Numbered from the stretch's first letter, positions 7,901 through 15,783 are shown. The stretch: 37,930 nt of DNA from Bacilli bacterium (GCA_017398945.1 JAFQES010000006.1:1-37930); one strand, 5' to 3'. Made by a program: numbers and translations. The notes: generated by a model not told the origin, from the sequence alone.

Positions 7901-9817
7901 CAAATTAATGAAATCTTCAATGAAACTCAAGTTAAAGAAATAATTAACCAAATGGATCCTAAACAGGTATGGAATTTACTTGCTTTATACAATAGTAAAA
8001 GTTATAAATGGATGCAAACGGAGGCAATTTTAGATAGAATAATATCTTATAATTTAGAATATTTTAATGAATTTTTAAAAAATATGTCTTATTTTTATAT
8101 AGATGTTGAAGGTTCTAATCAGTTGATTAAATCTGCAAATTATAGTAAATATATAGAGTTTATTAATACTATAAATACAAAATTTTATACTATTGAAAAC
8201 CTAAAATTGTATCCCAAAATGATTGATAAAGTAAATTCGTTTTTAATCTTTAATAATATTGATCCTATTATAAAAATTAGAGATAATATAAAGATTACTA
8301 CTAATGAGTTTTATAAAACTTTATCTACTAAAATTATAGAAAATTCTGATATAACAATGAATTTAAATTCAGATAATAAATTATCTTTTAATGTAGAAGA
8401 GGGAAAAACATATGATTTAGTTTTTATGGTAAATGATAAGGTAAATAAAAAATCATACACTGCATATTCTAATAAAATAAGTATTGAAGATTTACTGACT
8501 CTCTACAGCAAAGAAATATTAAATAATAAAGTTAGTATAAAATCATTTGAGTTTAATGAAATCAAAAGTAAATTGTCGATAACGTTAGAAAATGGATATT
8601 CTAAAGGTCTTCATTTGATATCTTTAATAGTTGATGGGACAAAATACGATAAGCTGATAGAAGTTAGACAATTTTCAGGAAAAAATTTGAATCAAGATTT
8701 CCCAAATGCTAAAAGTGTTGAGATACTTTCTGACAAAGTTATAGAGTATAAACCATTAAATGTTGAAAATAATGGGATTTACAAAATAAATTATAGAATA
8801 GGAGATTTAGAAAGCAGTTTTTATTTAGGGGCTAAAGAAAATAATGGAGCCTACATATTGGATGTGCAAAATCATATACTTGCTAACCAATTAGTAGGGG
8901 CTGAAATATTGAATTGGGAAGTTTTTGATGTTGTAAATATAGACTCAAGTAATTTATTGATTTATTCTATGTTAGGAATGTCTGAAATATTTACAGGTAT
9001 AAAGTACGGAGGAAATCAAAGCGATGTCTCAGATATAATTTTAAATTATTACAACAATAATCTCGATAATAATATTTTAAAAGCCAAAGCAAAAGTTTTA
9101 GAAGATATAGTAAAGAAATATTATCCAGATGCAACCCAAATAGAAATTATTAATTTGACCGCTTCTTATGCAGAGTGTGGATGTGGATATATGGCAATAA
9201 GTAATGCGTTAACAACGTACGCATTAAGTAATGAAAGGTTAAAAAATAATTTTTCTAAAACGTTTGGTTATGATTTGTATTTTGAAGATGAAAAAGGAAA
9301 ATGGTATAATACAGATGCTATTGCTTTAGATATATATTTAGGCCTTTTTGCTCATGATAGTTCGATAAAGGAAATGATAAATAATGACGGAGGTTTAAAT
9401 CAACAACTCTTAGAACATAAAGATTTAAAGTCATTTTTTGATAAACATAATTTGAAGTTTACTCCATATGTAACTTTCAATTCAACTTATGAACAATTGA
9501 TGGCAGATATAATAAATTCTCAAAAATATGGATATTTCACTATTTTAGCGGCCAAAAACTTTGATATGGAACAAATGACCAATAATAGAAAGTTTGCGAT
9601 AAACTCTGATAAATCTTTAGAAGATAGTCGAAAAATTGGGGCTGTGCGAGAAAAAGTTGGAGGACACGCTATGCTTATAACAGATATAGATAAACAACAT
9701 AATTTAATTGTTTCATCTTGGAGTGATAAATATAAATACATTCCTGAAAGTCTAAAAAAGTATGAAGACTCATACATGAAGCTATTTAATGTAAAATTTG
9801 AATTGAAAGAAGGATAG
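1994..9817 (+). CDS. Giant (2607-residue) putative type VII effector with ART-like middle domain and papain-like cysteine peptidase C-terminus
   Basis: No signal peptide is present. Residues 1-100 are helical like type VII effector heads, then come an acidic Glu/Thr/Val linker (~105-185) and long coiled coils (~230-410). Residues ~540-780 are a small-residue-rich hydrophobic section with GSGVGSIVASSM and EEGVQYLVG. Around 1200-1370 a compact domain has IGIHRAG (H1227-R1228), ESIVNGGLLLTG and YIVGYV, reminiscent of ADP-ribosyltransferase-like folds; this call is tentative. More coiled coil and a helical repeat region follow. The last ~230 residues hold AECGCGYMA (C2395/C2397), GGHAML (H2558) and a following SSWSD, the Cys-His order of papain-like peptidases. 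EDIYSYSDQ/EDVYSYSDQ is repeated at residues 877 and 1077. The genetic setting strongly suggests a secreted polymorphic toxin; the target is unknown. Confidence 0.7.
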   Translation: MSSINIDLSVLKEEVKGYLKSGSRFINSAMAKMRNISLPEDATFRSELNEISSILDTVSKNVNDSINTVNGRVEVFNQVEKSNKRFFDRLDDKYRVKDVEVKESTAEEKVNKTNQTESQVEEKPETIEETKASSAATEVEKVSEVESETVASQTATVVAEEATPTDAAAPILTKDEVEKETQTEKSESFVSKVSNWVGAKWDELVAWLKKAWQDFKAKWNNDQKRVLLPDWEMSDKTAEQVAAEISALDTEITDLVAQHQALNEKLNALIQNNGSTEEITALQNQIATIEQSIDAKIEQLSNLCIAQHLKGLTSEIDLLNGEIEDLEKQRSYLKAQINFLNSVPTDYAGMAGQAIGSVMTGAQTNSQKLSDLHVQLAAIEKQIDEKNAEMLILVSEKNNIERQLNQEFYLKFTENDDFEKYSDIVDKSDLVLSDEYIECTAYLTDYEKKMYAYLQRTKGTEASEEYLYTLLSEVNYRKGYDKAVEFLKEYCLVDEHGNIVLDESGNPIFDKSNEFYEAVMAVKKGFEDGANNFVDGIGNYFMGITGGMDTILSPEQYEQMIILQTLQSGDKSAYEISSSIGNMAIPMASSAIIEYFLPGSGVGSIVASSMMGVSSGGNAWKQAYSETVTRQVKRDENGNIITNENGEYEYVYSYTNGTSFKQAFLIGNATGVSEAVLGYTLGKIPGISKLDDVKVKNIPTLLKSVAANATSEGIEEGVQYLVGQSVEAAVTGKPLELSLEEGLKNVAYGVVTAGILNGGNAVVSVGGVVYSLNIDTSKVTDKNYINSVMSALNYKFEGTPEAYQNLSDEAKAIVDGATENNINKQYTEPIEEIEEVVEVEHQEMNDKKNVKETSSTTSVNSTLNNNSQKSTDSKVTEDIYSYSDQRTNVGEEFHNSSTNKQSTSEQIEVLDQGENSTIADKFSKAAALSQQIIENQAKGLRETVESHFDKLLNQDISKKDGIDILFDSLATAVQETGEDVKARIQNYKALNTNEYDQFVDKYLADKAEDQAYDEIDIMEYDDNSIKSLGIESDINNIKNNVQKEMDVFLEDIGLKDSTKNESVESIDSLSSDVKMGEDVYSYSDQHVNHGSDYSQMMNEIAGENSLAGAAALGVAGASAILNNITKDKFGIFNDVEYGLDATGKIGVFSKLKSVFNKNNQYIQNNMSDQYYYLNNSKKVVDFLTGKNTEWHQKLINETDFNAGNIDIDTGKQLENLINNDELTIGIHRAGDGSTNDVAESIVNGGLLLTGDLSSGVGTIDSARVDKNISFFGKNKVNALITLIGGIKSAHKYKSFSDTSNVILFAFPKDAIKDNGYADLTKYPDLIITNQNGTTTLNPKYIVGYVHNDNGNVGKINFNNKFFGFESTENNSTVEIEQLNEVDSSLVQETDSKETKASNVIAQLNANPADSYKQLNQNNSEVGLTMPNAKEMVSISEKVNDTTIENEQKELISSSYTGMLGQTINNGLQKVKSKFDTSDAIPVDFVEVDDADNSNGSIPPIDKTAPDILGLPSSTFGGMLSQVIPGTMTVIPSIFENVESVVVDATNVVENAAQTAPKIETLDDMSWLDDDVKTDYESIADAMFKKDEADTKIEYEAELGFNQVSQVVDGLKNQLADFNDLYIRKKSLFSFNSERARGLKTLNIRLNDVIDMINSFKRQGLEPNAFAKKTIDALEQGAIYVKKEFSSLDDAITTKSKLQQVQSQLLANLRSLNDQLQIINQGNITLNSDAKGIIEQINSLTKEINDLKYQTDKLDRLMEEQNAEIKKAQTLNRELIDTIDSSRFLNIDDINASRSLTDILEGLKRKYHKINNDLDSLDNSIDRIDRMIQSQVVAINNFFEEKDSFNDALKEITLEKVSSSPDNLVSNKLTSEQIYELASVSLNKNVPTLWEVVISDLKKLDINQKRKFITSLNNADLINQLSPTQFFNLCQDPETFNILIKNNLPRVARLFAKNITKPQVIGLLADLDPNQINEIFNETQVKEIINQMDPKQVWNLLALYNSKSYKWMQTEAILDRIISYNLEYFNEFLKNMSYFYIDVEGSNQLIKSANYSKYIEFINTINTKFYTIENLKLYPKMIDKVNSFLIFNNIDPIIKIRDNIKITTNEFYKTLSTKIIENSDITMNLNSDNKLSFNVEEGKTYDLVFMVNDKVNKKSYTAYSNKISIEDLLTLYSKEILNNKVSIKSFEFNEIKSKLSITLENGYSKGLHLISLIVDGTKYDKLIEVRQFSGKNLNQDFPNAKSVEILSDKVIEYKPLNVENNGIYKINYRIGDLESSFYLGAKENNGAYILDVQNHILANQLVGAEILNWEVFDVVNIDSSNLLIYSMLGMSEIFTGIKYGGNQSDVSDIILNYYNNNLDNNILKAKAKVLEDIVKKYYPDATQIEIINLTASYAECGCGYMAISNALTTYALSNERLKNNFSKTFGYDLYFEDEKGKWYNTDAIALDIYLGLFAHDSSIKEMINNDGGLNQQLLEHKDLKSFFDKHNLKFTPYVTFNSTYEQLMADIINSQKYGYFTILAAKNFDMEQMTNNRKFAINSDKSLEDSRKIGAVREKVGGHAMLITDIDKQHNLIVSSWSDKYKYIPESLKKYEDSYMKLFNVKFELKEG

Positions 9818-9818
9818 T

Positions 9819-10433
9819 ATGGATAAGTTAAACATAGAAAAACAGATTTCTAAAATATCGGATAATAAAGTTTTAAGTTTTCAAATTAAATATAAACATG
9901 ATTTTGAAAAAATACTATCTTCGATGTTTGAATTTAATTTGATTGATGGATATTTTAATGAATTATCTACTAATATTCCGAAAATAAAAAAAGATGGCAA
10001 TTTTTACTTTGAAAATTCAACATTACCAAGCGAGTATCTATATTTAAGGAATAACATATACATAGAGCGTTTATCAGCAGAAGAGTTAGTATATCTAGAA
10101 GATTGCATGTATAAAAATGAAACTTTAAGTGCTGAATTTTTAAACCGAACATTTAAACGGGTATTATTTGAAAATACTAATACTATTATGCTAGGGTTAT
10201 CTAGAAAAGAAAACATCGTAAATGGAAAAAGTCTTATATTTGAATTGGGATATGATCAAAAAAAGTTTACTGATATAAGTCAATTGAATTTTATTAAAAC
10301 TTACGCATTAAATTTAAGAATGCAATTAGAATCAGTTTTAAAAGAACAGCTGGGATGCGATATTTCATTACACGAATATAATTGTATTCCTGATTTATAT
10401 TTTAGTGAAGATAATAACTTGAAAATATCTTAA
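9819..10433 (+). CDS. Unknown protein downstream of the effector; candidate immunity or accessory protein
   Basis: I do not recognise this 204-residue protein. It starts one base after the effector's stop codon, so translation is probably coupled. It is a soluble mixed alpha/beta protein with many aromatic residues and no signal or membrane segment. Last gene of the operon, directly behind a C-terminal peptidase toxin domain, is the usual place for a cognate immunity protein, and this is the leading inference. It could instead be a secretion chaperone. The gene ends a few bases before a strong bidirectional terminator. Confidence 0.6.
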   Translation: MDKLNIEKQISKISDNKVLSFQIKYKHDFEKILSSMFEFNLIDGYFNELSTNIPKIKKDGNFYFENSTLPSEYLYLRNNIYIERLSAEELVYLEDCMYKNETLSAEFLNRTFKRVLFENTNTIMLGLSRKENIVNGKSLIFELGYDQKKFTDISQLNFIKTYALNLRMQLESVLKEQLGCDISLHEYNCIPDLYFSEDNNLKIS

Positions 10434-10435
10434 TA

Positions 10436-10475
10436 AAAACCTAATTAAGAATTCAAACTTAATTAGGTTTTTTAA
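10436..10475. terminator. Bidirectional terminator between convergent operons
   Basis: AAAACCTAATTAAG (10436-10449) and CTTAATTAGGTTTT (10458-10471) are perfect 14-bp inverted repeats around an 8-base loop, with T-rich flanks on one side and A-rich on the other. The stop codon of the minus-strand gene (10459-10461) lies in the right arm. Confidence 0.9.
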
Positions 10476-10938
10476 TTTTTTCATATTCTTTTATTAATCT
10501 TTCTAAACTATAAGTAGCATTAGCACTAGATGGACTAGGTAAAAGAGTGGTTATTGATATATATTGAGGGAAGTACTTTATAAATAACTTATGAGATATC
10601 TTTCCTGTACAATATATATTTTTTATTTGACTATTTTTTATAATTAAATCTATGTCATTTACAATAACATTTTTAATACTGGCATCAGAAGAACCATTTA
10701 TATCACAAGATTTAATAACATCCCACATAGCTATTTTATTTTTTAGAAGAAATTCTTTTTTTTCGTTATGTGATTTTAATTCAACATTAAAAATATTACT
10801 TATGATTTTCCAAAATCTATTTGTAGGGTTGGCATAATAAAAATTATTTTCTCGTGATATTTTACTTGGCATTGACCCTAAAATTAGTATTTTAGAATCT
10901 TTATTATAAATTGGTTCAATGTTGTGAATTACTTTCAT
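10459..10938 (-). CDS. DNA-deoxyinosine (hypoxanthine) glycosylase, uracil-DNA glycosylase superfamily
   Basis: This 159-residue protein carries ILILGSMPSKISRE, YYANPTNRFWKII and the late LPSPSSAN motif. These are hallmarks of the hypoxanthine-DNA glycosylase branch of the uracil-DNA glycosylase superfamily (LGSxPS, YYxxPxNxFW, LPSTSPAN). It would remove deaminated adenine (hypoxanthine) or related bases as the first step of base excision repair. Length is normal for the family and the protein looks complete. It overlaps the upstream minus-strand gene by 23 bases, so the two are one operon. Substrate preference cannot be told from the sequence. Confidence 0.82.
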   Translation of the reverse strand: MKVIHNIEPIYNKDSKILILGSMPSKISRENNFYYANPTNRFWKIISNIFNVELKSHNEKKEFLLKNKIAMWDVIKSCDINGSSDASIKNVIVNDIDLIIKNSQIKNIYCTGKISHKLFIKYFPQYISITTLLPSPSSANATYSLERLIKEYEKIKKPN

Positions 10939-11785
10939 ATTTTTTTAGCTTTCTGGTTTGTCCATTTAAAGTTAAAGCTTTTGCTATTTCTTCATTTTGG
11001 GTTAGACCAGTTAAGGCGACGAATTCTTCTTCAGTAAGAATAGAAAAAGCATAAGTTAGCAAATTTACAAAATAGTCCGGATTAATGTTGCTTGCGGTAT
11101 CCTTGATAAAATTATATAATTCTTGATCTTGATTTAAAATCTCCCAAACTTCTTTTGTAAGCCCATAAGGATCTTTCTGCGGATCAAAATCTATTTCGCA
11201 CGTTTTTGTTTTTTTGCTGGTAGCAATAATAATAGTAATCTTTTGCAATTCTTTATTAGGATTAACTGTAATACTTTTTGCAGTCTTTTTGTTGAAGTAA
11301 TTTATGCTAATACAATCATCATGCGAATATTTAACCCCAAAAACAGCATTTTCTGAATCTATATAAAATAAATTTTGTTCACCATTTATCATTATTTCGT
11401 GAGTTTTTGCCTTATGATCTTTAATTTCTATTTTAGATACTAAATGTATTGGGCATTTCGCTAATTTATCATTATCTTTACAATCAAAAATAATGTTTTC
11501 TTTGCAAGTAATTTCTTGATTATGTTTTTGGTAAGTATAATTAATAAAGAAATTTTCTATATCATAGTTTGCTTGACGGCAGTGAATAATCTTCCCAATT
11601 ATTGTACCTTCGACCGCTGGAATACAAAATTCTATTTCGCTTTTATTTCCTATAAGCCATAAATTGCTTTCTGAATCCGAAAAATATTTTCCCTCTTTAG
11701 TTAAATAGCTTCTAATTCTATCGTAGTTGATATCAAAATTAACGGTTCTAAAAAATACTTTTAAAGCTTCTAATATTTCATTCAT
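10916..11785 (-). CDS. Unknown 289-residue protein
   Basis: I do not recognise a family. The protein is soluble, beta-rich in its first two thirds (YDRIRSYLTKEGKYFSDSESNLWLIG onward), and ends in a helical section with LTEEEFVALTG. It has no signal peptide or membrane segment. The start MNEILEAL at 11785 is preferred over the ATG four codons upstream because GGTGA lies six bases before it. It is co-transcribed with the glycosylase at 10459. Nothing in the sequence fixes a function. Confidence 0.65.
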   Translation of the reverse strand: MNEILEALKVFFRTVNFDINYDRIRSYLTKEGKYFSDSESNLWLIGNKSEIEFCIPAVEGTIIGKIIHCRQANYDIENFFINYTYQKHNQEITCKENIIFDCKDNDKLAKCPIHLVSKIEIKDHKAKTHEIMINGEQNLFYIDSENAVFGVKYSHDDCISINYFNKKTAKSITVNPNKELQKITIIIATSKKTKTCEIDFDPQKDPYGLTKEVWEILNQDQELYNFIKDTASNINPDYFVNLLTYAFSILTEEEFVALTGLTQNEEIAKALTLNGQTRKLKKYESNSQH

Positions 11786-11905
11786 TTTAATCACCATTTC
11801 CTTAATATTATTATAGTTTAGAATAATTTTTATATCAATGTAAATTTTACGTAAAGGGTTAAAGTTTTTAGAAAAACAATTTACTTTTGTATTAGTTTAT
11901 ATTAA

Positions 11906-11911
11906 TATAAT
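11906..11911 (+). promoter_or_regulatory. -10 box of the mraZ/division cluster promoter
   Basis: TATAAT at 11906-11911 precedes the MraZ boxes. No good -35 at 17 bp is visible (nearest TTTACT/TTACTT with 19-20 bp spacing), so only the -10 is listed. Confidence 0.6.
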
Positions 11912-11918
11912 GGTAGAC

Positions 11919-11945
11919 AGTGGCATGCTGTGGCAGAAAGTGGGG
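11919..11945 (+). promoter_or_regulatory. MraZ operator: three GTGG boxes at exact 10-bp spacing
   Basis: GTGG occurs at 11920, 11930 and 11940, each one helical turn apart, between the -10 box and the mraZ start. MraZ is known to bind direct repeats of a (G)TGG-type core with this period upstream of its own gene, so this is very probably the autoregulatory site. The third box merges with the GGGGGA that serves as ribosome site. Confidence 0.85.
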
Positions 11946-11952
11946 GATTAAA

Positions 11953-12387
11953 ATGTTCATGGGTGAATTTCATCATAATATTGATGAAAAGGGAAGATTA
12001 GTAATTCCTACTAAGTTTCGTAGCGAACTTGGTGAAAAATTTATTATTACCCGGGGCTTAGAAAAATGTCTTTACGTTTATTCTGAAGCTGAATGGAATA
12101 ATATTGTAAGCAAACTTAAAAGTTTACCATTTACAAAAAAAGATGCCCGTACATTTATAAGAAGCTTCTTTTCTGGTGCTGCTGAATGTGAATTCGATAA
12201 ACAAGGTCGAATCAATGTCGTATCTCCCTTACAAAGTTACGCCGGTTTAACCAAAGAGTGTGTTATAATCGGCGCTAACGATCGACTTGAAATATGGAGC
12301 GAGTCTTCTTGGGATGAATTTTTAAATGACAATTCTTCTAAACTAGAAGATATTGCAGAAAACTTATTTACGGATTTTGATTTATAA
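11953..12387 (+). CDS. mraZ: Transcriptional regulator MraZ
   Basis: From ATG 11953 the protein has 144 residues, the usual MraZ length, and begins MFMGEFHHNIDEKGRLVIP, the classic N-terminal signature. The second SpoVT/AbrB-like half contains FDKQGRINV. MraZ forms ring oligomers and regulates the division and cell wall cluster it heads, by binding the repeats at 11919-11945. An upstream in-frame start would lie inside the operator and is rejected. The stop codon overlaps the rsmH start by one base (TAATG). Confidence 0.95.
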   Translation: MFMGEFHHNIDEKGRLVIPTKFRSELGEKFIITRGLEKCLYVYSEAEWNNIVSKLKSLPFTKKDARTFIRSFFSGAAECEFDKQGRINVVSPLQSYAGLTKECVIIGANDRLEIWSESSWDEFLNDNSSKLEDIAENLFTDFDL

Positions 12388-13307
12388 TGCATTATAGTGT
12401 TTTATTAAATGAAGTAATTGAAAATTTAGCCATCAAAGAAGATGGGGTATACGTAGATGCGACCGTCGGTTATGCAGGACATAGCCAAGAAATATTAAAG
12501 CGTTTGAAAAGGGGTTTTCTATTCGCCTTTGATGCTGACCAAGAAGCCATAGATTTTGCTCAGCGCCGATTAAGTGAAATATCTTCTAACTTTAAAATAT
12601 TTCATGATAATTTTTCTAACTTAAAAGAAAATTTAAATGGAGAAAATATAACTCTTGTAGATGGTTTTCTATTTGACTTAGGGGTTTCTTCGCCTCAAAT
12701 TGATAATAGTGAGCGTGGGTTTTCTTTCATGCGTGAAGGATCACTTGATATGCGTATGGATAATACCAAAGAAAAGAGTGCTTACGAAGTAGTTAATAAT
12801 TATTCGCAAGAAGAGTTAATAGAAATTTTCTTTAAATATGGAGAAGAAAAATTATCTAAAGTAATAGCTAGAAAAATAGTTTTTTACCGTCAAGATAAAA
12901 AAATCGAAACAACAACAGAACTTGTTGAAGTGATTAAAATGGCGGTAGGGGCAAAATACTTTAATGAAAAACACCCAGAAAGACAAATTTTTCAAGCAAT
13001 TAGAATTGAAGTTAATGAAGAATTAAAAGTTATTGAAAAAGCTTTGCCAGAAGCAATTAAAATGCTAAAACCTGGTGGCAGAATTTGTGTTATAACATTC
13101 CACTCATTAGAAGATAGAATAGTTAAACAAATATTTAAAAAATATAGTGAGATAGATGAAATGGTTAAAGGTTTACCAGTAATTCCCGATGAGTACAAAC
13201 CTTTAATTAATTTAATAAACAAAAAACCAATATTACCATCTAATAAAGAATTAAATGAAAACAGAAGAAGTAATAGTGCTAAATTAAGAGTAATTGAAAG
13301 GGTATAA
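12387..13307 (+). CDS. rsmH: 16S rRNA m4C1402 N4-methyltransferase RsmH (MraW)
   Basis: The 306-residue protein has the RsmH motifs in order: DATVGYAGHS (SAM binding; the family more often has GGGG here), FDADQEAI, FDLGVSSPQID, RGFSF, LDMRMD, FQAIRIEVN and FHSLEDRIVK. It methylates C1402 of 16S rRNA in the ribosomal P site using S-adenosylmethionine. Translation is coupled to mraZ by a one-base overlap. Gene order mraZ-rsmH-ftsL-pbp is standard for Bacillota. Confidence 0.96.
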   Translation: MHYSVLLNEVIENLAIKEDGVYVDATVGYAGHSQEILKRLKRGFLFAFDADQEAIDFAQRRLSEISSNFKIFHDNFSNLKENLNGENITLVDGFLFDLGVSSPQIDNSERGFSFMREGSLDMRMDNTKEKSAYEVVNNYSQEELIEIFFKYGEEKLSKVIARKIVFYRQDKKIETTTELVEVIKMAVGAKYFNEKHPERQIFQAIRIEVNEELKVIEKALPEAIKMLKPGGRICVITFHSLEDRIVKQIFKKYSEIDEMVKGLPVIPDEYKPLINLINKKPILPSNKELNENRRSNSAKLRVIERV

Positions 13308-13310
13308 ATT

Positions 13311-13607
13311 ATGACTAGAGCTAAAACAAAAAAAATAAAATTTTTAAAAGGTGAAAAACTAATGTATTTATTATTAGCTTTTCTAATTTTAGCTATACCA
13401 GTTTGCAATGTTTTAACTCAAGCTCTATTATCAGAAAGTAATATTGAGGTTTCTAAATTACAAAATAAGATAGAGAAACAAGCAAAGACTAATGAAAGCT
13501 TAAATATGCAAATAAATGAACTAGCTTCATTAGAAAATATCAAAGCCTTAGCAGATGAATTAGGTCTTTCTTATAACAATAATAATATTAAAAGTATAAA
13601 TGAATAA
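13311..13607 (+). CDS. ftsL: FtsL-like bitopic cell division protein
   Basis: This 98-residue protein has a short Lys-rich cytoplasmic end, one membrane segment (about 21-41, LLLAFLILAIPVC) and a leucine-zipper coiled coil outside (SNIEVSKLQNKIEKQ onward). This is the FtsL plan: it joins DivIC/FtsB and recruits the septal transpeptidase. Sequence conservation of FtsL is poor, so the call depends on topology, size and position between rsmH and the PBP gene, whose start region it overlaps. Confidence 0.85.
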   Translation: MTRAKTKKIKFLKGEKLMYLLLAFLILAIPVCNVLTQALLSESNIEVSKLQNKIEKQAKTNESLNMQINELASLENIKALADELGLSYNNNNIKSINE

Positions 13608-13617
13608 GGTGACTAAG

Positions 13618-15720
13618 ATGAAAAATAAGAAAACAACGGTAAGATTATATAAATTTGTCATGATAATCGTTGTTTTTTTGTTTGTTGCTATAATTTTAAA
13701 ATTATCTTTTGTAGCATTAAGTAGTAACGTTGATGGTATTAATTTAACTAGTTTTGCTAATGGAAGAAATACTGTCAAAAAAACTTTATATGCATCTCGT
13801 GGTTCCATTTATGATTTAAATGGTAATGTCTTAGCTCAAACGGTAAATTCCTATACTTTAATTGCTTATTTAGAAGAATCGCGAACGACGGATGAGTCTG
13901 ATCCGGAGCACGTTGTCGATAAAGCAATGACTGCAAAAAAGCTATCTAAAGTATTAGAATTATCAGAAGAAGAGATTTTAGGCTATTTAAATAAAGAAGA
14001 TGTTTATCAAGTTGAATTTGGCTCTAAAGGAAGAGATTTAACAGAGCTTAAGAAAAAAGAAATAGATGATTTAAATCTACCCGGAATTGATTTTATTGTA
14101 AGTACGACAAGATATTATAAGATGGGGAATTTTGCTTCTTATATTATTGGATATGCTAAAAATAATGAAGAAGGTAAAATTACTGGAGAAATGGGTATTG
14201 AAAAATCTTTTGATAAAGAGTTACAAGGTACTGATGGATATACTGAATATCAAAAAGATGCTTATGGCTATCAAATGCCTAATACGCCATCTAATATAGA
14301 AGAACCAATTAGTGGATCGGATATTTATTTAACAATTGATAATAATATTCAAATAATTGTGGAAAATGCCATTAAAGATTTAGATAAAAATTACGATTAT
14401 GATTGGATGACCTTTACGGTTATGGATGCTAAAACTGGGGCGATTGTGGCATCGGGATCAAATCCAAGTTTTAATTTAAATGACTTAAATACTTTATCGT
14501 CCTATTTAAATCCCTTAGTTTCTTATCAATATGAACCAGGTAGTACAATGAAAATATATTCTTTCATGGCTGCTATGGAAGAGGGAATATATAACGGACT
14601 TGCAACCTTTGAATCTGGTAGTATTGAAGTAGCTGACCATACAATTAGAGATTTTAACAATAAAGGATGGGGCGAAATAACTTATGATGTTGGATTTGCT
14701 TATTCATCCAATGTTGCTGCGACTAAATTAGGTTTAGAGTTAGGTAATAAAAAATTAAGATCATTTTATGAAAAAATGGGCTTTGGAAAACCAACTGAAT
14801 TTGAATTAAACGGAGAAGTATCTGGTAAAATAGATTTTAATTATAAAACTGAACTTGCTAATGCTTCATTTGGACAAGGTCTTACAACGACTCCAATTCA
14901 AAACTTACAAGCTTTAACAGTGTTAACCAATAATGGACAGATGATAAAACCTTATATTGTAGATAAAATAGTTAATAGTGAAGGAAAAGTTACTTATAAA
15001 GCTGAAACAACTAATTTGGGTCAAAAGGTTAGTAAAACAACTATTTCAAAAATGAATTCATTAATGTATGATGTAGTTTATAATGGTCTTTCTAAAGCTT
15101 GGCAGCCTAATAATGTAACAATGGCTGGAAAAACTGGTACCGCTCAAATAGCAGGACCTAAAGGGGGATACTTAACTGGAAGTTATGATTACATTAAAAG
15201 CTTTGCTGGCTATTTTCCGTATGAAGACCCTAAATATATTTTCTATGTGTCAGTAAAACAAGTTAATACTGAAAATAATGTCCTAGCTGATGTTGTAACT
15301 AAAGCAGTTGAAGAAATTGCTAAATATTCTAATATTACGAATACTAAAAGTGATGTTGATTCTTCAAAAATAATTACATTAGACAATTATATCAATAAAA
15401 ACACTTCTGATGTGGTTAGTGTATTAGAAACTAAAAGTCTAAAACCTATTGTCTTAGGAAGTGGACATAAAGTAATAAATCAATATCCCTTAGTTAATAT
15501 GACTCGTAATAAAAATTCAAAAGTATTTATTTTAACCAATGATGAAAACTATTTGTTACCGGATATAATTGGATATTCTGCTAGTGATGTAATTAATTTG
15601 TGTAACTTATTAAACATTAATTATACATTAGAAGGTTATGGATTTGTTACATCATCAAGTATTCCTTCAGGAACAAATGTTAAAGATATAGATAACTTGA
15701 CAATTACCTTAAGCACATAA
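13618..15720 (+). CDS. ftsI: Class B penicillin-binding protein (septal transpeptidase) with C-terminal PASTA region
   Basis: One membrane anchor (about 11-35) is followed by the PBP dimerisation domain and a transpeptidase domain with S309-T-M-K (EPGSTMK), S363-S-N and K505-T-G-T. The last ~120 residues contain PASTA-like repeats, as in PBP2x/Pbp2B of Bacillota. It cross-links septal peptidoglycan outside the membrane. The ATG at 13618 is chosen (700 residues) because AAGGTGA lies five bases before it; the ATG at 13600 is also in frame. The stop codon lies in the loop of an intrinsic terminator, separating this gene from the rest of the cluster. Confidence 0.93.
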   Translation: MKNKKTTVRLYKFVMIIVVFLFVAIILKLSFVALSSNVDGINLTSFANGRNTVKKTLYASRGSIYDLNGNVLAQTVNSYTLIAYLEESRTTDESDPEHVVDKAMTAKKLSKVLELSEEEILGYLNKEDVYQVEFGSKGRDLTELKKKEIDDLNLPGIDFIVSTTRYYKMGNFASYIIGYAKNNEEGKITGEMGIEKSFDKELQGTDGYTEYQKDAYGYQMPNTPSNIEEPISGSDIYLTIDNNIQIIVENAIKDLDKNYDYDWMTFTVMDAKTGAIVASGSNPSFNLNDLNTLSSYLNPLVSYQYEPGSTMKIYSFMAAMEEGIYNGLATFESGSIEVADHTIRDFNNKGWGEITYDVGFAYSSNVAATKLGLELGNKKLRSFYEKMGFGKPTEFELNGEVSGKIDFNYKTELANASFGQGLTTTPIQNLQALTVLTNNGQMIKPYIVDKIVNSEGKVTYKAETTNLGQKVSKTTISKMNSLMYDVVYNGLSKAWQPNNVTMAGKTGTAQIAGPKGGYLTGSYDYIKSFAGYFPYEDPKYIFYVSVKQVNTENNVLADVVTKAVEEIAKYSNITNTKSDVDSSKIITLDNYINKNTSDVVSVLETKSLKPIVLGSGHKVINQYPLVNMTRNKNSKVFILTNDENYLLPDIIGYSASDVINLCNLLNINYTLEGYGFVTSSSIPSGTNVKDIDNLTITLST

Positions 15721-15731
15721 GTGCTTTTTTC
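15711..15731 (+). terminator. Intrinsic terminator overlapping the ftsI stop codon
   Basis: AAGCAC (15711-15716), an ATAA loop that contains the TAA stop, GTGCTT (15721-15726) and six T. It closes the first division transcription unit. Confidence 0.88.
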
Positions 15732-15783
15732 CTTGTAATAAAAAACAAGATAAGATAAAATAAAAATATAAGATAGAAAAGAT

